This document shows, in pieces, positions 33,396-44,463 of a stretch of 64,000 nt of DNA; within the stretch, counting starts at the first letter, position 1; each line of letters starts with the position of its first letter. Under the pieces are notes generated by a model. It had not been told where the DNA came from. It ran no database searches and was given only the letters and a program-made list of their open reading frames with translations. The stretch comes from Botryosphaeria dothidea. Lineage: Eukaryota; Ascomycota; Dothideomycetes; Botryosphaeriales; Botryosphaeriaceae. The DNA is taken from positions 1,798,001 to 1,862,000 of the forward strand of contig WWBZ02000040.1 in assembly GCA_011503125.2 (NCBI GenBank), written 5' to 3'. The translations under genes were made by a program, and so were the position numbers.

Positions 33396-35855
33396 TCATC
33401 CCATGGCCGCGAGCGCGCGGTTGAAGGTTTCCACTAGCTCCGCTGTGTCCTCCAGGCCGACGCTGAATCGGATGAGGTCTGACTCGACGCCGTAAGAAGC
33501 CGCCTGTATCATCGGTTAGCCAGGCAGAAATTACTAGGCCGAACGCTCGTGTCTTAGTTGGTGCTGCGAGATGGGCCACAATGCCCGCGGCCGCTCGTGC
33601 ATCAGCCCATTTTTGTGGCGCGGTAGGGCTAGCGGGCAGTTTGTTCTATGCACAAATGGAGCAATCCGCCCGGACGAGAGGTACGCCCCAATCCGGACGA
33701 ATGCTTCATCTTTGTGCGAGAGATTCGCCTTCGGGAATGAAGGCCAGCCCATCTCGCTTTTTTGTGCGGCGCGTTTCGGTGCTCCCGCCGCGCGTCATAA
33801 GGCAGAAATCACTTACCCAATCGAGCTCAGTGAAATGAGCTAGGATGACGTATGGTGAACTGTTCATTTTCTCAGTAAGCTCCTGTGTCTCATATCCGAG
33901 TTTCCGAAGAAGGCTACCGACCTTAAGGTGAAGTTCGTGCCCAAGCTAGGTCCCTTAGCAGTGTCTAGGTGGTCGAAGAACTTGATGGCGTCCTCTCTCG
34001 AGTAGAAGGTCGCTGACAAAAGGCCCCCGTAACCGCCAGTGGGCCTCTTACAACGGTCGTAGAACGCCCGCGTTGGACTGTACTTGGGATAGTACACTTG
34101 TTTCACTGCCCCCCTGTCAGTGTTTTTCTCCCATGTCCTTGGCGCATGCAGCTGTACCTTTCGGGTGCTTCAATAGCACTTCGCAAATGGACTCTGCATT
34201 CAAATTGATCCTCTCGATGCGTGAGACGAAGTCGCGGCTGTTGCGCTCCAAGAAAATGGCATCTTCTGGCCAGTAGTTGTCCTCGTACTCGGTTCCCCAC
34301 GTCTTCTTGAGCAAGTCATAGTACCGGCCCTTCGGGTTGAGTATCGCACTGAGCCTATTTTTAGTTGTCGCTCGAAATTCCCGAATCAGCAAGACCTACC
34401 TGCCACCCATGACATTGCTATCTCCGCTGAAAATCTTGGTGAGGCTGCTGACCACCACATCCGCAAAAGGAAGGACGTGAATGTTGAGGAAATTTCCGAT
34501 CGTCTCGTCGACCACAACGCCAAAACCGTATTTATCGGCGAGTGCCCGGATGCGCTCTAGGTCTGGCGCTTTGAGGAGCGGATTCCCTGGGAACTCGCAG
34601 AAAAGCGCGAGGATCTTTTCACCGCTCTCCAGGCGTTTCTCCAGGTCATCCAACTCTTCAGAGGATCCAAGTCCGTAAAAAATAGCACCGGGGCCAAATT
34701 TTTCAAGGATTTTAAGCGTGTCGATGTACGGGAATCCGTAGCTGACGCTCTTGTGCTGGCCTAAGGCGGCCATCAAGCTGCGGTGAGTATTGAAGATAGC
34801 GCTCATGCCGGAGGGATATAGATAGACGTCATCCTCCGAGAAGCCTACCACAGCCCGGGTCCGCTCGTGATCGCGCTCCAGCTTCAGAGCTTCCTCAAGG
34901 TCAACATTGGCAGTCAAGGACCCTGCAATGCGCCTTCTGATAGCATGCTTGGCATTTTCCGCGAATCCCACATCGAGATTCCTGCCAAACCGCTCCTCCA
35001 CGAAGCGCAGAAAGTCCTGACCATCCGGTTCCCTCACAGGCGCAGAATGCTGAACAGTGATATCAATAGAACCTTTCTTCTGGTATCTGCGGGGACCCTT
35101 GCACATGCGCTGTCCTGCCTGTGATTTCTCCACCAGCAATCCATCCTCAAATGCCTTGTGGCAGTACTCTGCCCTTCTGCTTGACACGCCGTCACCCGAG
35201 TGCTGCCAGAAGGTCTTGGCGACCTTGAATCTATCCTTTGGAAAGATAACGGCAGACACACGGGGCAACACACGGTCCTCGGGGTGCTTGTGCTCGGGAT
35301 TTGTGACGAGATCAACTATGCGGACTTCGTTTGGTCCAACCTCGGGAGTCTGCTTGCGGAAGAACTCAATGCAACGGACAGCGACGGCATGGGATGGAAA
35401 GAGCATGGCGCTCTCGGTGGGGGAGCCGTGGGTAGCTACAACGGCATCGGCGAAGCGGGCAATTGACTTGTGGATGAAGAACCTTTGTTGTTCAGCGCGC
35501 TGAAGTGCCATTGGGTCGCGAGATGGTTCATACCGAGGATAACCTGTCTTCATCCTACCCACTACCTCGGGACGGCCTTCTTCGTACCCTATGTTGGCGT
35601 CCCATGTCGGCAATGACACACTCACGGCCTGCAAAAAGTTAGCAATGACGCCATCTCGGCGCGGTTCTTCGGCAGGGCAGATGAGGAACAGACATGCGCG
35701 GTGAGCGGAGGGATAGTCTCTCCAATGTCGTTCTCAGGGTTGAGAGTAGCGACCGTCATAATTGCAGGTGTGCAAGATGGAGGAGGGGTGTCGGAATGGC
35801 GAATAGAAGCCGAGGAGTTCTGACGCAGAAGTCTCCGATGACCGGAATGAGTCAT
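33396..35855 (-). CDS. Cystathionine gamma-synthase
   Basis: Six exons on the minus strand: 35694-35855, 34400-35628, 34158-34354, 33922-34105, 33817-33859 and 33396-33503, giving 640 aa. The frame is exact across all five introns. It is a PLP enzyme of the Cys/Met metabolism family that makes cystathionine from cysteine and an activated homoserine (equivalent to yeast Str2, Neurospora met-7). A fungal-specific N-terminal half starts HAVSVSLPTWDANIGYEEG with KTGYPRY and FxxRFF-like segments. The catalytic half has EDVYLYPSGMSAIF, DTLKILEKFGPGAIFYG, EFPGNPLLKAPDLERI, FGVVVDETIGNF and the PLP lysine in SSLTKIFSG at about residue 451. The ending VGLEDTAELVETF is diagnostic. A second Met at 35759 (MTVATLNPEN) is an equally possible start. 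The last intron (313 nt) is much longer than the others. Confidence 0.93.
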
Positions 35856-35943
35856 TCTGGGCTTATCGATAAGCCTTTCCTGCCAGGGTCCAGAAATTTT
35901 GCCGCGCCCAGCGACCGCAGCTCACAAGACACAACCTCTGAAA
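35856..35943. promoter_or_regulatory. Very short divergent promoter
   Basis: Only 88 bp separate the first possible ATG of cystathionine gamma-synthase (minus) from the ATG of Utp22 (plus). If the downstream ATG at 35759 is used, the gap is 184 bp. The two genes must share promoter DNA. A GCTTATCGATAAGC palindrome lies at 35858-35871. Confidence 0.6.
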
Positions 35944-38900
35944 ATGGCGCCCCCGGCCGTCAAGCGCAGAAAGCTCAGCCACGACTCCGACGAGCACAGC
36001 AGCGATGGCGCTATCGACCCCCGCTTCGTTACCAAAGACACCGCCTCCAGCGACGATGACGATCAGAGCGACGTGTCGGCCGCCGACGTAGACATGGACG
36101 CCGTGTCGTACGAGGACGAAGACGGCAGCGAGCAGGAGGACGGCGATGAGAGCGAGGGCGGAGACGAAACTTCGGCTCGCCAAGCCCAGGCCAAAAGCTC
36201 AGAGAAGACGAAGACGCAGAACTCCCAGAAGGAAGTGCGGAGAGGACCGCTTCGGGATCGCGACATGGCCGAATTGACGGGCGCATACACCGGCGAGGTC
36301 TACAAGTCAAACATGTTCAAGTTGCAAGTCGACGAGCTGCTAGATCAGATTAGGCCTAAGCATGGCAAGAAGGAAGCTGCCGCTGAGAAAGCTCTGCGCG
36401 AACTCAAGGTCATTATTGAGAACATTCCGGCTAGGGAACCAAGTTCTGTGAGTCACTCTTTCCTCTTGTTCTGTGTGAAACATATGGCTATGTTCTATGT
36501 AGCTCGAAGGCTAGTAGGGAACTTAGTGCTAACAAAAATTTTCAGTTCTCAGATGCTGAACGTTCTCTGATAAAGCAGAGCAAAGTTGCGATTCCTTTTC
36601 CTCATCCCCACCCCCCTAAGGACGCGAAATATACTCTCGAATATGCCAAGCCCACCGTGATCAATCCAATAGGGAGCTATCCGTTGAAGCTGAACGCGAG
36701 AACTGGCAAGGAGCAGGCCATTGATCTTGCCGTCGTCATGCCCCCCACTCTTTTCCAGGAAAAAGATTACCTAAATTACCGCTACTTCTATAAGAAAGCT
36801 TACTACGTCGCGTGTCTTGCCGCAGGAATCAAGGCAACCAAGGGTCACAACTTTCAACTCAAATTCGATCATTTGGATGGAAACGAGCTACATCCCATCG
36901 TCGTTGTCCAAGGAAAGGGCCAGGAGGCTGATTTGTCAGGCTCCAAATATCGGATACACATCATCCCTGTGGCTCCAGACGGAGTCTTCCCTGAGGACAA
37001 GACCCTTCCCGAGAAGAACTGCATCAGGCCAAAACAGACCGGCGAGACTCCAGCACAGACAGCTCTGAAGCCCACGCCATTCTACAACGCATCTATCCGG
37101 GGAGACAGCCAAGCTACTTCATACCTCAAGCTTCTACATGGCTCATTGAGCCGAACCGAGGCCTTTAGGGATGCTTGTCTCCTCGGAGGAACCTGGCTAC
37201 GACAGCGTGGATTCGGCAGCCATGTTCGAAACGGTGGCTTTGGAAATTTCGAATGGGCTGCCATCATGGCGCTCCTGTTGCAAGGAGGTGGCCCGGCTGG
37301 GAAGCCGTTGTTTGCTGCAGGTTACAGCAGCTATCAACTCTTCAAAGGCATGCTGCAGTATTTGGCCACAAGGGATTTGGTCGAACAGCCACACTTGTAT
37401 CAAGCTCCAGGTGTGCAAATTCCCCGCGAGGACGGTGCGCCCACTTTCTTTGACGGTCTGCGCGGCATGAACATTTTGTACAAGATGATGCCTTGGGCGT
37501 ATTATCTCTTGCGACGCGAGGCCCGCACTACTGTCGCGGCTTTAGGAGAGAACGCCTTCGACCAGTTCGATTCCACTTTCGTGCTGAGATCCGACCATCC
37601 TCTGTACAGATTCGATGTCTTGACCGAGGTTCCCGTATCAGCCTTAGGGATAGATCTCCAAGATGATGACTACACTCAGAAGCTTGTCAAGAGCTACCAG
37701 AAGCTTTATCGAGCGCTGAAACGCGGGTTAGGCGATCGCGCACAGCTGATCTCTCTAGTCCTCCCGGAGAGTTATCCGTGGCCTCTTGGATCTGCCAAGA
37801 CAACAGTATCCCGGGACGCTCGAATCTTGGTCGGTTTTGTTGTTGATCCAGCCAACGTAGGACGATCTGTCGATCACGGACCTGCAGCAGAAAGCAAGAA
37901 GGAGGCAGCCGCTTTCCGTCAATTCTGGGGTGAAAGGGCGGAGCTTCGTCGTTTCAAGGATGGGAGCATCCTGGAAAGTCTGGTGTGGTCCACCAAAGAT
38001 TCCAGTGCCTCGATCTTTGAGCAGATTGTGCGCTACGTCTTAAGCAGGCACATGGGCAAAGATGTGGCAGATAGTACCACATTCTTCGGTGAACTGTTCT
38101 CTCACTTGCTCGCGGGCAGTGGCCAGGCCGGCACCGACCTCTTCCTGCCTTTTCGCAAGGCATTTGACACACTGGAGAGGGATATCCGGACGCTCGAAGG
38201 CATGCCCCTTGCTGCCCGCCATGTGTTCGCGGCAGACCCTCAGCTTCGCTACACTTCTGTGGATATTCCCTTGGCGAACCGTCAAAACGTGGCAGTGCCA
38301 GCAAATGTGGTCATTGAGTTCGAAGGTTCAGCCCGCTGGCCGGACGACATCAAAGCTATTCAGACGACCAAAGTTGCGTTCCTTTTGAAGCTCGGCGAAC
38401 TCTTGCAAGAAGGTGTCGAGGGTGTGACAACCCGCGTCGGTTTAGAAAACGAGGGCCTTGATCTCATGAACCAGGCTTTCCTGGACGTCATCTATCCCAA
38501 CGGTGCCGCTTTCCGGTTGAGGATCCACCATGACCGTGAGCAAACGCTTCTCGAGCGACGTCTCAAGGACAAAAGCCTTGATGCGACATCAAAAGAGACA
38601 GCAGCGCTTGCTCTTGCAATGTACAAGCGTGAGTCTAGACGAGTGCCGGCTCATACTCAAGCACTCCAAGCGCTTTGTACCCGTCTTCCCGCTCTGTCTC
38701 CTTCCATTCGCCTCGTGAAAAAGTGGTTTTCTGACCACCTGCTATCTGCCCATTTCGCCCCTGAGCTCATTGAGTTGATGGTGGTTCGCACTTTCCTCAA
38801 CTCGTATCCTTGGGAGCCACCTACAAGCGCGATGACTGGATTTCTTCGCACACTCTCCTTCCTGGCTCGTTGGGACTGGCGCAACGAACCTTTGACCGTA

Positions 38901-39593
38901 GATTTTGGTGGAAGCATGAAGCCTGAAGAGGCTTCCGCCATTACTACGCGCTACGAAGCTTGGCGCAAGATTGATCCTGCGCTGAACCGCGTCGTCATAT
39001 TTGCCGCCACCAACATTGATACTGAGGGCACCACCTGGACAGACCATGCACGTCCGGCCAAGGTCGTCGCCGCCCGTATGAGCGCTTTGGCCAAGGCTGC
39101 AGCACAGACTGTCCGTGACCAAGGCATCGCAATCGAACCAGCCAGCCTGTTCGCATCTCCTCTTGCAGATTATGATTTCGTTCTGCGCATCAATCCGGCC
39201 TACACGAAATTCGGTCACGGCAAGAAGAACAAATCAACGAAACAGCAGTTCAGGAACCTGGTCCTCCAGACCGAGGCCGTAGAACAAGGCAGTACTAATC
39301 TCGCTGGCTTCGATCCTGTCAAACTTTTGCTAGCGGAGCTACGTGACACTTTTGGCCACACTATCATCTTCTTCTTCCAAGAGGGTGAAGGTGATGTCAT
39401 TACTGGACTATGGAACCCAGCAACTACGGCAAAGAGAAAGTGGAAGGTTAGAATGGGTTACTCTACCATTCCAGTGTCTGGAAAGAATGGTGACGCAGAG
39501 GTCGATGCAGAGATTAATAAGGAGGGCATATTGGCTGAGATGGCGAGGCTGGGTGGGGATTTGGTAAAGAAGATTGATGTCAATAGGAGATAA
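35944..39593 (+). CDS. UTP22: U3 snoRNP protein Utp22 (Nrap)
   Basis: Two exons, 35944-36447 and 36546-39593, giving 1183 aa. The first about 90 residues are basic then strongly acidic (SSDDDDQSD, EDEDGSEQEDGDE), as in many nucleolar proteins. From about residue 105 (RDMAELTGAYTGEVYKSNMF) begins the Nrap fold, with repeated inactive nucleotidyltransferase-like and PAP/OAS1-like domains. Recognisable stretches are INPIGSYPLKLNARTGKEQAIDLAVVMP, DYLNYRYFYKKAYYVA, LRQRGFG...GFGNFEWAAIMALLLQGGG, RFKDGSILESLVW, HLLSAHFAPELIELMVVRTF and FGHTIIFFFQEG. Utp22 belongs to the UTP-C/small-subunit processome module that acts with Rrp7 in early 18S rRNA maturation. Length is normal for the family (about 1100-1240). 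No transferase catalytic triad is expected. The intron is well defined by GTGAGT and TTTTCAG. Confidence 0.93.
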
Positions 39594-40605
39594 CAAGAGG
39601 GGAACCATTAGTCTTCTTGGACTTCAGTACGTATTTGCTTCTTTATTTCAATATTGCAGCCCAATGCTTTCTGTCACGAATGAACTTCGCCTGTGATAGA
39701 TTTCTGCCTCGACACACAAACGACATTGCAGGCAATCCGATTTCTACGCACTCTGTAACAATAAGCATAGATTCGCGGAAAACCCCAGCCCGAGAGTCAC
39801 AGGACATTCATCAAAGATTCTCGTATGTCTGCATCAAGCGCCGTACTTTCTGGGCAATGTCGTGTTACTCGTTTCTCAGCCCTGCAAGTGTCCAAATTTA
39901 GCCAACCGAAGGAGGCCTTAAAACAAGTGCTCGGTTGGAGACTCCACATCCTAAAGAGATCAGCTTTCTGCCAAATTGTCATTCGTATTGCCTGATTCTA
40001 ATTTTTTTTTCGGTGGCTGCAACGCGGGTACGCCCGTGTCAGCCACATCTGATGACGTCTTGCTCACCAGAACTTTAAAATTAAGGTTCTTGCGGGGCTG
40101 GCAGTCTTAATTTTGATAATGGCAATGTTCGCCCAGCGTCGGGTCGTCCTATCTCCAATCTCAACACCATGCTCTCCTGGTCACGGAGTTTGAAGACTTC
40201 TTGTCCTTCGGGAGCTCGCGTGTTGTCATGTCAAACCATCCCATCGGCGTTGCCGGGTCGGGCTCAACCCCGTCCTTAAGGCCCTCTACCTTCAGGGGAA
40301 TGGAAGTAGGGCAGTCGGTCGCTTTCAGCCCTGTCGGGAGAGGCGTTTAGCCACTTCCGTGTGCCAAATCTCGCTTGGCTCGTATCCAGAGTCACCGTAC
40401 CGTACGCACGATGCTCCGAATGGCCTTTTTGGGCGGTTGTCGATCTTTTGACATTTCTAGAATTCCCCACCACTGATAGGGCCTTCCGGTCCACAGATAT
40501 ATATACTGGATCAGCATTCCTTCCATCCGCTCCATCATCAACAAGTCAATCGCTACATATCCAACTACACTCTTTTCCAAGCAAAACAACCACTGGACCA
40601 TCACA
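39594..40605. promoter_or_regulatory. Upstream region of the Alt a 1-like gene
   Basis: About 1 kb between Utp22 and the small secreted protein gene. A 9-bp inverted repeat (AAAATTAAG at 40077-40085 and CTTAATTTT at 40106-40114) and a clear TATA element near the end are the only features I can point to. Confidence 0.5.
40498..40505 (+). promoter_or_regulatory. TATA box of the Alt a 1-like gene
   Basis: TATATATA sits 101 bp upstream of the start codon at 40606, followed by a CA-rich leader (CAAGCAAAACAACCACTGG, CATCACA) just before ATG. A strong TATA element of this kind is unusual in this window and suits a highly inducible secreted-protein gene. Confidence 0.6.
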
Positions 40606-41096
40606 ATGAAGTTCTTCGCTCCCGCTCTTGCTCTTGGCTCTGTTGCCTCTGCCGCCGTGGTGCCTCAATTCCCCACTGAGCACGCTTCCATTACCAACCT
40701 CTATGCCCGTAAGCTGAACGGCACTGTCGTCAAGTAAGCTTGCTGCCTCCCACCTATCCCATTTTAAGCCATGGGCTAACATGACATAGCTCGCTCTCCT
40801 TCAAACTGAGCATCGACGGCAAGGCTCCCTACGACTGCTCTTCCAGCACTTACGGCTTTGGCCAGTGCAACACCACCGACGCCTACTACGGCTTCGCCCT
40901 TCAGGACAACGGCACCTCTACTTACACCATCGCGGTCTCCAAGTCTTTGGAGGGTGGCTACAGCATCTGGGGCCAGGCCGGCGTACCCACTTACTGCCAC
41001 GCCGGTGGTGCGGGTATCAACGACTTCGTCTGCTCGCAGGTCAACAACGCCACAAACTTCAAGCTCACCTGGGGCCTTGGTGACAAGTCTGCTTAA
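40606..41096 (+). CDS. Alt a 1-like secreted protein (effector candidate)
   Basis: Two exons, 40606-40733 and 40790-41096, giving 144 aa; the intron has a GGCTAAC branch motif. Residues 1-17 (MKFFAPALALGSVASAA) are a clear signal peptide. The mature part matches the Alternaria major allergen fold (AltA1 domain, PF16541): an NSLSFKLSI strand near residue 43, and four cysteines in PYDCSSS, FGQCNTT, PTYCHAGG and DFVCSQ. The last two lie in the YCxAGGxGxxDFVC motif, the family signature. Four N-glycosylation sequons (NGT twice, NTT, NAT) are present. Alt a 1 relatives are secreted beta-barrel proteins of Dothideomycetes and relatives; some bind plant PR5 proteins or elicit plant defence. The role here is unproven. 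A TATA box precedes the gene. Confidence 0.88.
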
Positions 41097-41854
41097 TTTA
41101 AAAATACGGGCATATGACGCTGCAGAGTCATTGACTTTGGAGGGTTCGGTTGTCTTACGCTTCATGTAAATATTAATTTGATGCCATATGTTGAGACGGA
41201 TGTGAAAATCCCTGAACGACATAAATACATTTATTCAAAGACATCAACTCATGAACACGGGTTATCTTGGTGAACGATGGTTTGAAAATACGGTATTTGT
41301 GACCTTGGGTGCCCGGTGACTTACTACTTCATCGAGGGGTTCTTCCATCCTTGGTCGGCTGATTGAGGTGAGGTACTGCTATTGAGAGCTTGAAAGAGTC
41401 AGGGATTTTAGTGAGTTCAACTGGAAGGATGGTTGAAACAGTCGTCCGTTGTGAATACCATCGCTTCTGTGTACGCTTTCATCTTGAGTGCACTTCAATT
41501 ACATTCACTGTTTTCTTACGGAGAGCTCGAGCTCGTTCTGAACAATTGTCATGGAAACAGGACCTCTGACTAAGGCTTAGCTTTACTACCTCTACGTCGG
41601 CTCCGCCTGCTTTTGCTTTTATCCTCCGCCTCTAATTACCTCCGCCTCACCGTGCCTCCGTCAGACCAAGTCCTACTTCCCTCTTCCCATGATCTCCACT
41701 GCCGCAGTGAGTGTCTTACGAATTTTTCCGAAACGACTTCACCCCCCAAAAAAAGTACTCTTGTCCGCACTGCGACGATACTTGGCAACGTCACCAACCA
41801 CCCCAACGTCAAACTGGCCGGGAATTACGCTCACCAGACTTAATTCCTTCGGAA
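41097..41854. other. Intergenic region
   Basis: 758 bp between the Alt a 1-like gene and the next gene, both on the plus strand. The frame of the downstream gene is open back to 41711 but has no ATG there. A C6A7 homopolymer run at about 41741-41754 lies inside this leader. Confidence 0.45.
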
Positions 41855-42965
41855 ATGAACCACTTGCTCGGACTCCCTCGGGAGATCAGGGATATGATTC
41901 TGGCACAGTACATTGCGATTTGCGGGAAAAACTTTCCAATGCTCACACTGACCTGCCCCCATGAACAATCTATCATCAAGACGCACTTATCCAGTCTTTT
42001 CCTCAGGGATCATGTCGACGACTCTACCAGTTTCGCCACCAACTTGCTTCTTGTCAATAAGCAGATGCACGCCAAGTTTTCGGAGGCTTTGGCTGCTCAT
42101 TCTCAGCATATTATGTATGAGCCTTATCCTAGGGTCCCTGGCCATGCGCATCTTGTTGGCTGGCTTAACCAGTTCCCTACTCAGTTCAACCGGGATCATC
42201 GTTGTTCGCCCGTCCAGCTCAACTATTACCGAAAGCTGGATTTACAGCTAGAGATAAGCAGGTTTCTTCAGAGTGGAATGTTCCTCTACTACGGCCACTA
42301 TATCTTCACGGCATACATAAGCGCTATTCTTGCCAAGTTCTCGTCACTTCGCAACCTTTCCATAACCATTATCCTCAACGAAGCGAAGAGCATCACTTCA
42401 CCGCAACTGAAACTGTCGAAAGGCAAGAGAATACTTCATAGAAAGCTTTCTGAACCACGATATCCGCGGTTTCAAGACGTCCCTTCCGGGACACGCTCCG
42501 ACGGTGCCAAAAGTCGAGGTCTTTACCAAGTCAATCACCAGTAAGGACACCCTTCCTTCACTTCCTCTGCATGTCCGCGTCGACCACGTGGACTGGGAGG
42601 CCAATCGGGTTCGGACAGTCTCCCAGGTGGGCCGTGACTTTGAGTTTTGGTAAGCCATGCGTCTTTATCTGTGAGGAATGCCGAAACTAACCAAAGAATT
42701 CTCCTGCAGGGCTGCCACGACAAGCAGCCACGGAGCTTACCAAATGCTTGGCGCCGACTGCAGCATGCTAAGGACAGCGCACGATCCCGACAATTTGCCT
42801 GCTGATGACATCGACATGTACAGAGAGCGTCCGGAGGCCCTCGAGCGTGCGTATGAAAGTTGGGTGGGCCGTGAGAGACCGGGCAGGGCGGCACTGAGTC
42901 GTGAAATGATGGTCGACGCGGTCGAAGAAGCCATCGAAGATTTGTGCTATCTCTTCGAGCTTTAG
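41855..42965 (+). pseudogene. F-box/2EXR-like fungal protein, frameshifted
   Basis: The frame starts MNHLLGLPREIRDMIL, the look of the F-box-like 2EXR/DUF7730 region common in ascomycete orphan families. It continues with TSFATNLLLVNKQMHAKFSEAL and ILAKFSSLRNLSITIILNE. Around 42411-42440 the coding sense moves one base, to a frame reading KAREYFIESFLNHDIRGF and then PSLPLHVRVDHVDWE. That frame is closed upstream by TGA at 42408-42410, and the first frame stops at 42542. No GT...AG pair in the overlap could join them. The second part has a normal intron (42650-42709, phase 2) and ends EAIEDLCYLFEL at 42963-42965. Together about 349 codons would be expected. Either a one-base lesion in a degrading gene or a sequence error. 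No enzymatic function is visible. Confidence 0.62.
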
Positions 42966-43592
42966 CCAGCAAAGCTACGGCTCGGTTGGCAAGGGTGAAA
43001 GAAGACCAATAGTTGGGGCGGTGAAAATGCGAGTTAAACTCTCATAAACGGAGGTCAGCTTCCATGGGAGCTTGAAGGATGTCTCTGCATGGGGAGATCC
43101 TACACCTCTTTTATGAGAAGATGAAGATCTCGAACTTTGACAGTCAAAGGGTTGTTCAAGGTAGTTCCTTGCTATGCCAGCCTCAAAGTCTTAGGAGAAA
43201 CGTAATAATCATCCGAACAATCATCGAAAAATCCGTTTATTCACATGTGTTTAGATACCTCAAATAACTGGTGTCTGCACCTGGCCTTGCTCTTACAATA
43301 ACCAGAAATTGATCTGTTGAATTGCGAATGGTCAATATCATTCCGCGCAACGGCATACCACGTGCTCTTCAAATAGCACCGGAGGTACCATATGACTCAA
43401 AGGTAAGTAAGTGTAGGTATTTCAACTTAGGTGCGGGGTATCGTTAGACCAATGATCAACGGCAATGCACATGTTCACGGCGGAGAAGAGGCAAGCTCGC
43501 CAAAGACAGGTCATGAAATTGGACATCTACATGACATGCCCAACGTCGTTATTTTCCGCACCCTGAAGTACCATGCCGAAAGCTGAATACGC
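42966..43592. other. Convergent intergenic region
   Basis: 627 bp between the F-box-like gene (plus) and the S20 gene (minus). It is AT-rich in the middle and holds both 3' ends. No gene is visible. Confidence 0.5.
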
Positions 43593-43995
43593 TTAAGCAG
43601 CAATGGTTACCTCAACCTCGACACCGGCTTCGATGTTGATGATGATCTGCTTGACGACCTCGGTGGGGGCGTTGAGGCTAAACATGGATTAGCAATTGCA
43701 GCGTAGGTCATGCAGGACTGTGGGAGACTTACTCGATGAGACGCTTGTGGATGCGCATCTCGTAGGTGTCCCAGGTCTTGGAACCCTCACCGCAAGGGGT
43801 CTTACGGGTGGTGACCTTGAGGTTCTTGGTGGGGAGACGGACGGGGCCCTTGACGCGGAGGTCCTTGTTCTTGGCGCGGTCGAGGAGCTCCTGGCAGACC
43901 TTCTCGAGGGACTGAACCTTGCGAGAGGTGAGGGTGATGCGGATCTTGTGGATCTTGGGGCCGTCGCCGAAGTCCTTATCCTTGTTGTACGACAT
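43593..43995 (-). CDS. RPS20: 40S ribosomal protein S20 (uS10)
   Basis: Two exons on the minus strand, 43733-43995 and 43593-43677, giving 115 aa. Core motifs are [59 protein letters not shown] and a final [11 protein letters not shown] followed by [10 protein letters not shown], matching yeast S20 throughout. It sits in the head of the 40S subunit. The frame extends upstream of the chosen ATG, but [17 protein letters not shown] gives the usual length and a good context (GCCAAAATGTCG). A CAG-like acceptor at 43996-44030 would allow a 5' UTR intron, common in ribosomal protein genes, but this is not proven. Confidence 0.94.
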
Positions 43996-44463
43996 TTTGG
44001 CGATTGCTGCGCGGCAAAGGTCAGTGGTCGCGTTCGACGTGGAAAATTGGCAGCTCAAGCGGGGGCTAGGTCGGGGAATTGGCGCGGGCGGAGTGGGCGA
44101 CGTACTGTGATGCGGATTCCCAGTCAAGACTCGGAGTGTTCCTCGCGGTTACGTGATGACTGGCAGCAGCAGGTTGGCGCGGTGTGCTGAAGAGAGAAGT
44201 CGTGGTGTTGAGCCCGCTTTTTCGCTGTGTGCGCCGTCGGGAAAATCTTGGCACGGTAACTCTTCCGGGACTAGCGCCCGGGCATCCACCTGCCCACCCC
44301 ATGCGGTCATCGTCCTTCAGCTCGCACCCCATCTACCCCTCCTAAACTCCTATAAACACCCTCCTCCCTCGGGACCGTAGTCTTCACACTCTGTTCCGCC
44401 TCTCTATCGACCTCGACACTGGAATCATTCTCCCGTGGACCGACCTACCCGCGGGCTCTTACG
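43996..44463. promoter_or_regulatory. Divergent promoter RPS20 / CUE3
   Basis: 468 bp between two divergent start codons. The half near Cue3 is pyrimidine-rich (CTCCTATAAACACCCTCCTCCCTC at 44348-44371 includes a TATAAA-like element at 44352). Both genes act on ribosomes, so shared control is conceivable but not shown. Confidence 0.5.

Noticed and set aside
40077..40114. 9-bp inverted repeat upstream of the Alt a 1-like gene
   Set aside because: Short AT-rich arms with a 20-nt loop are expected by chance in a 1 kb AT-rich stretch.
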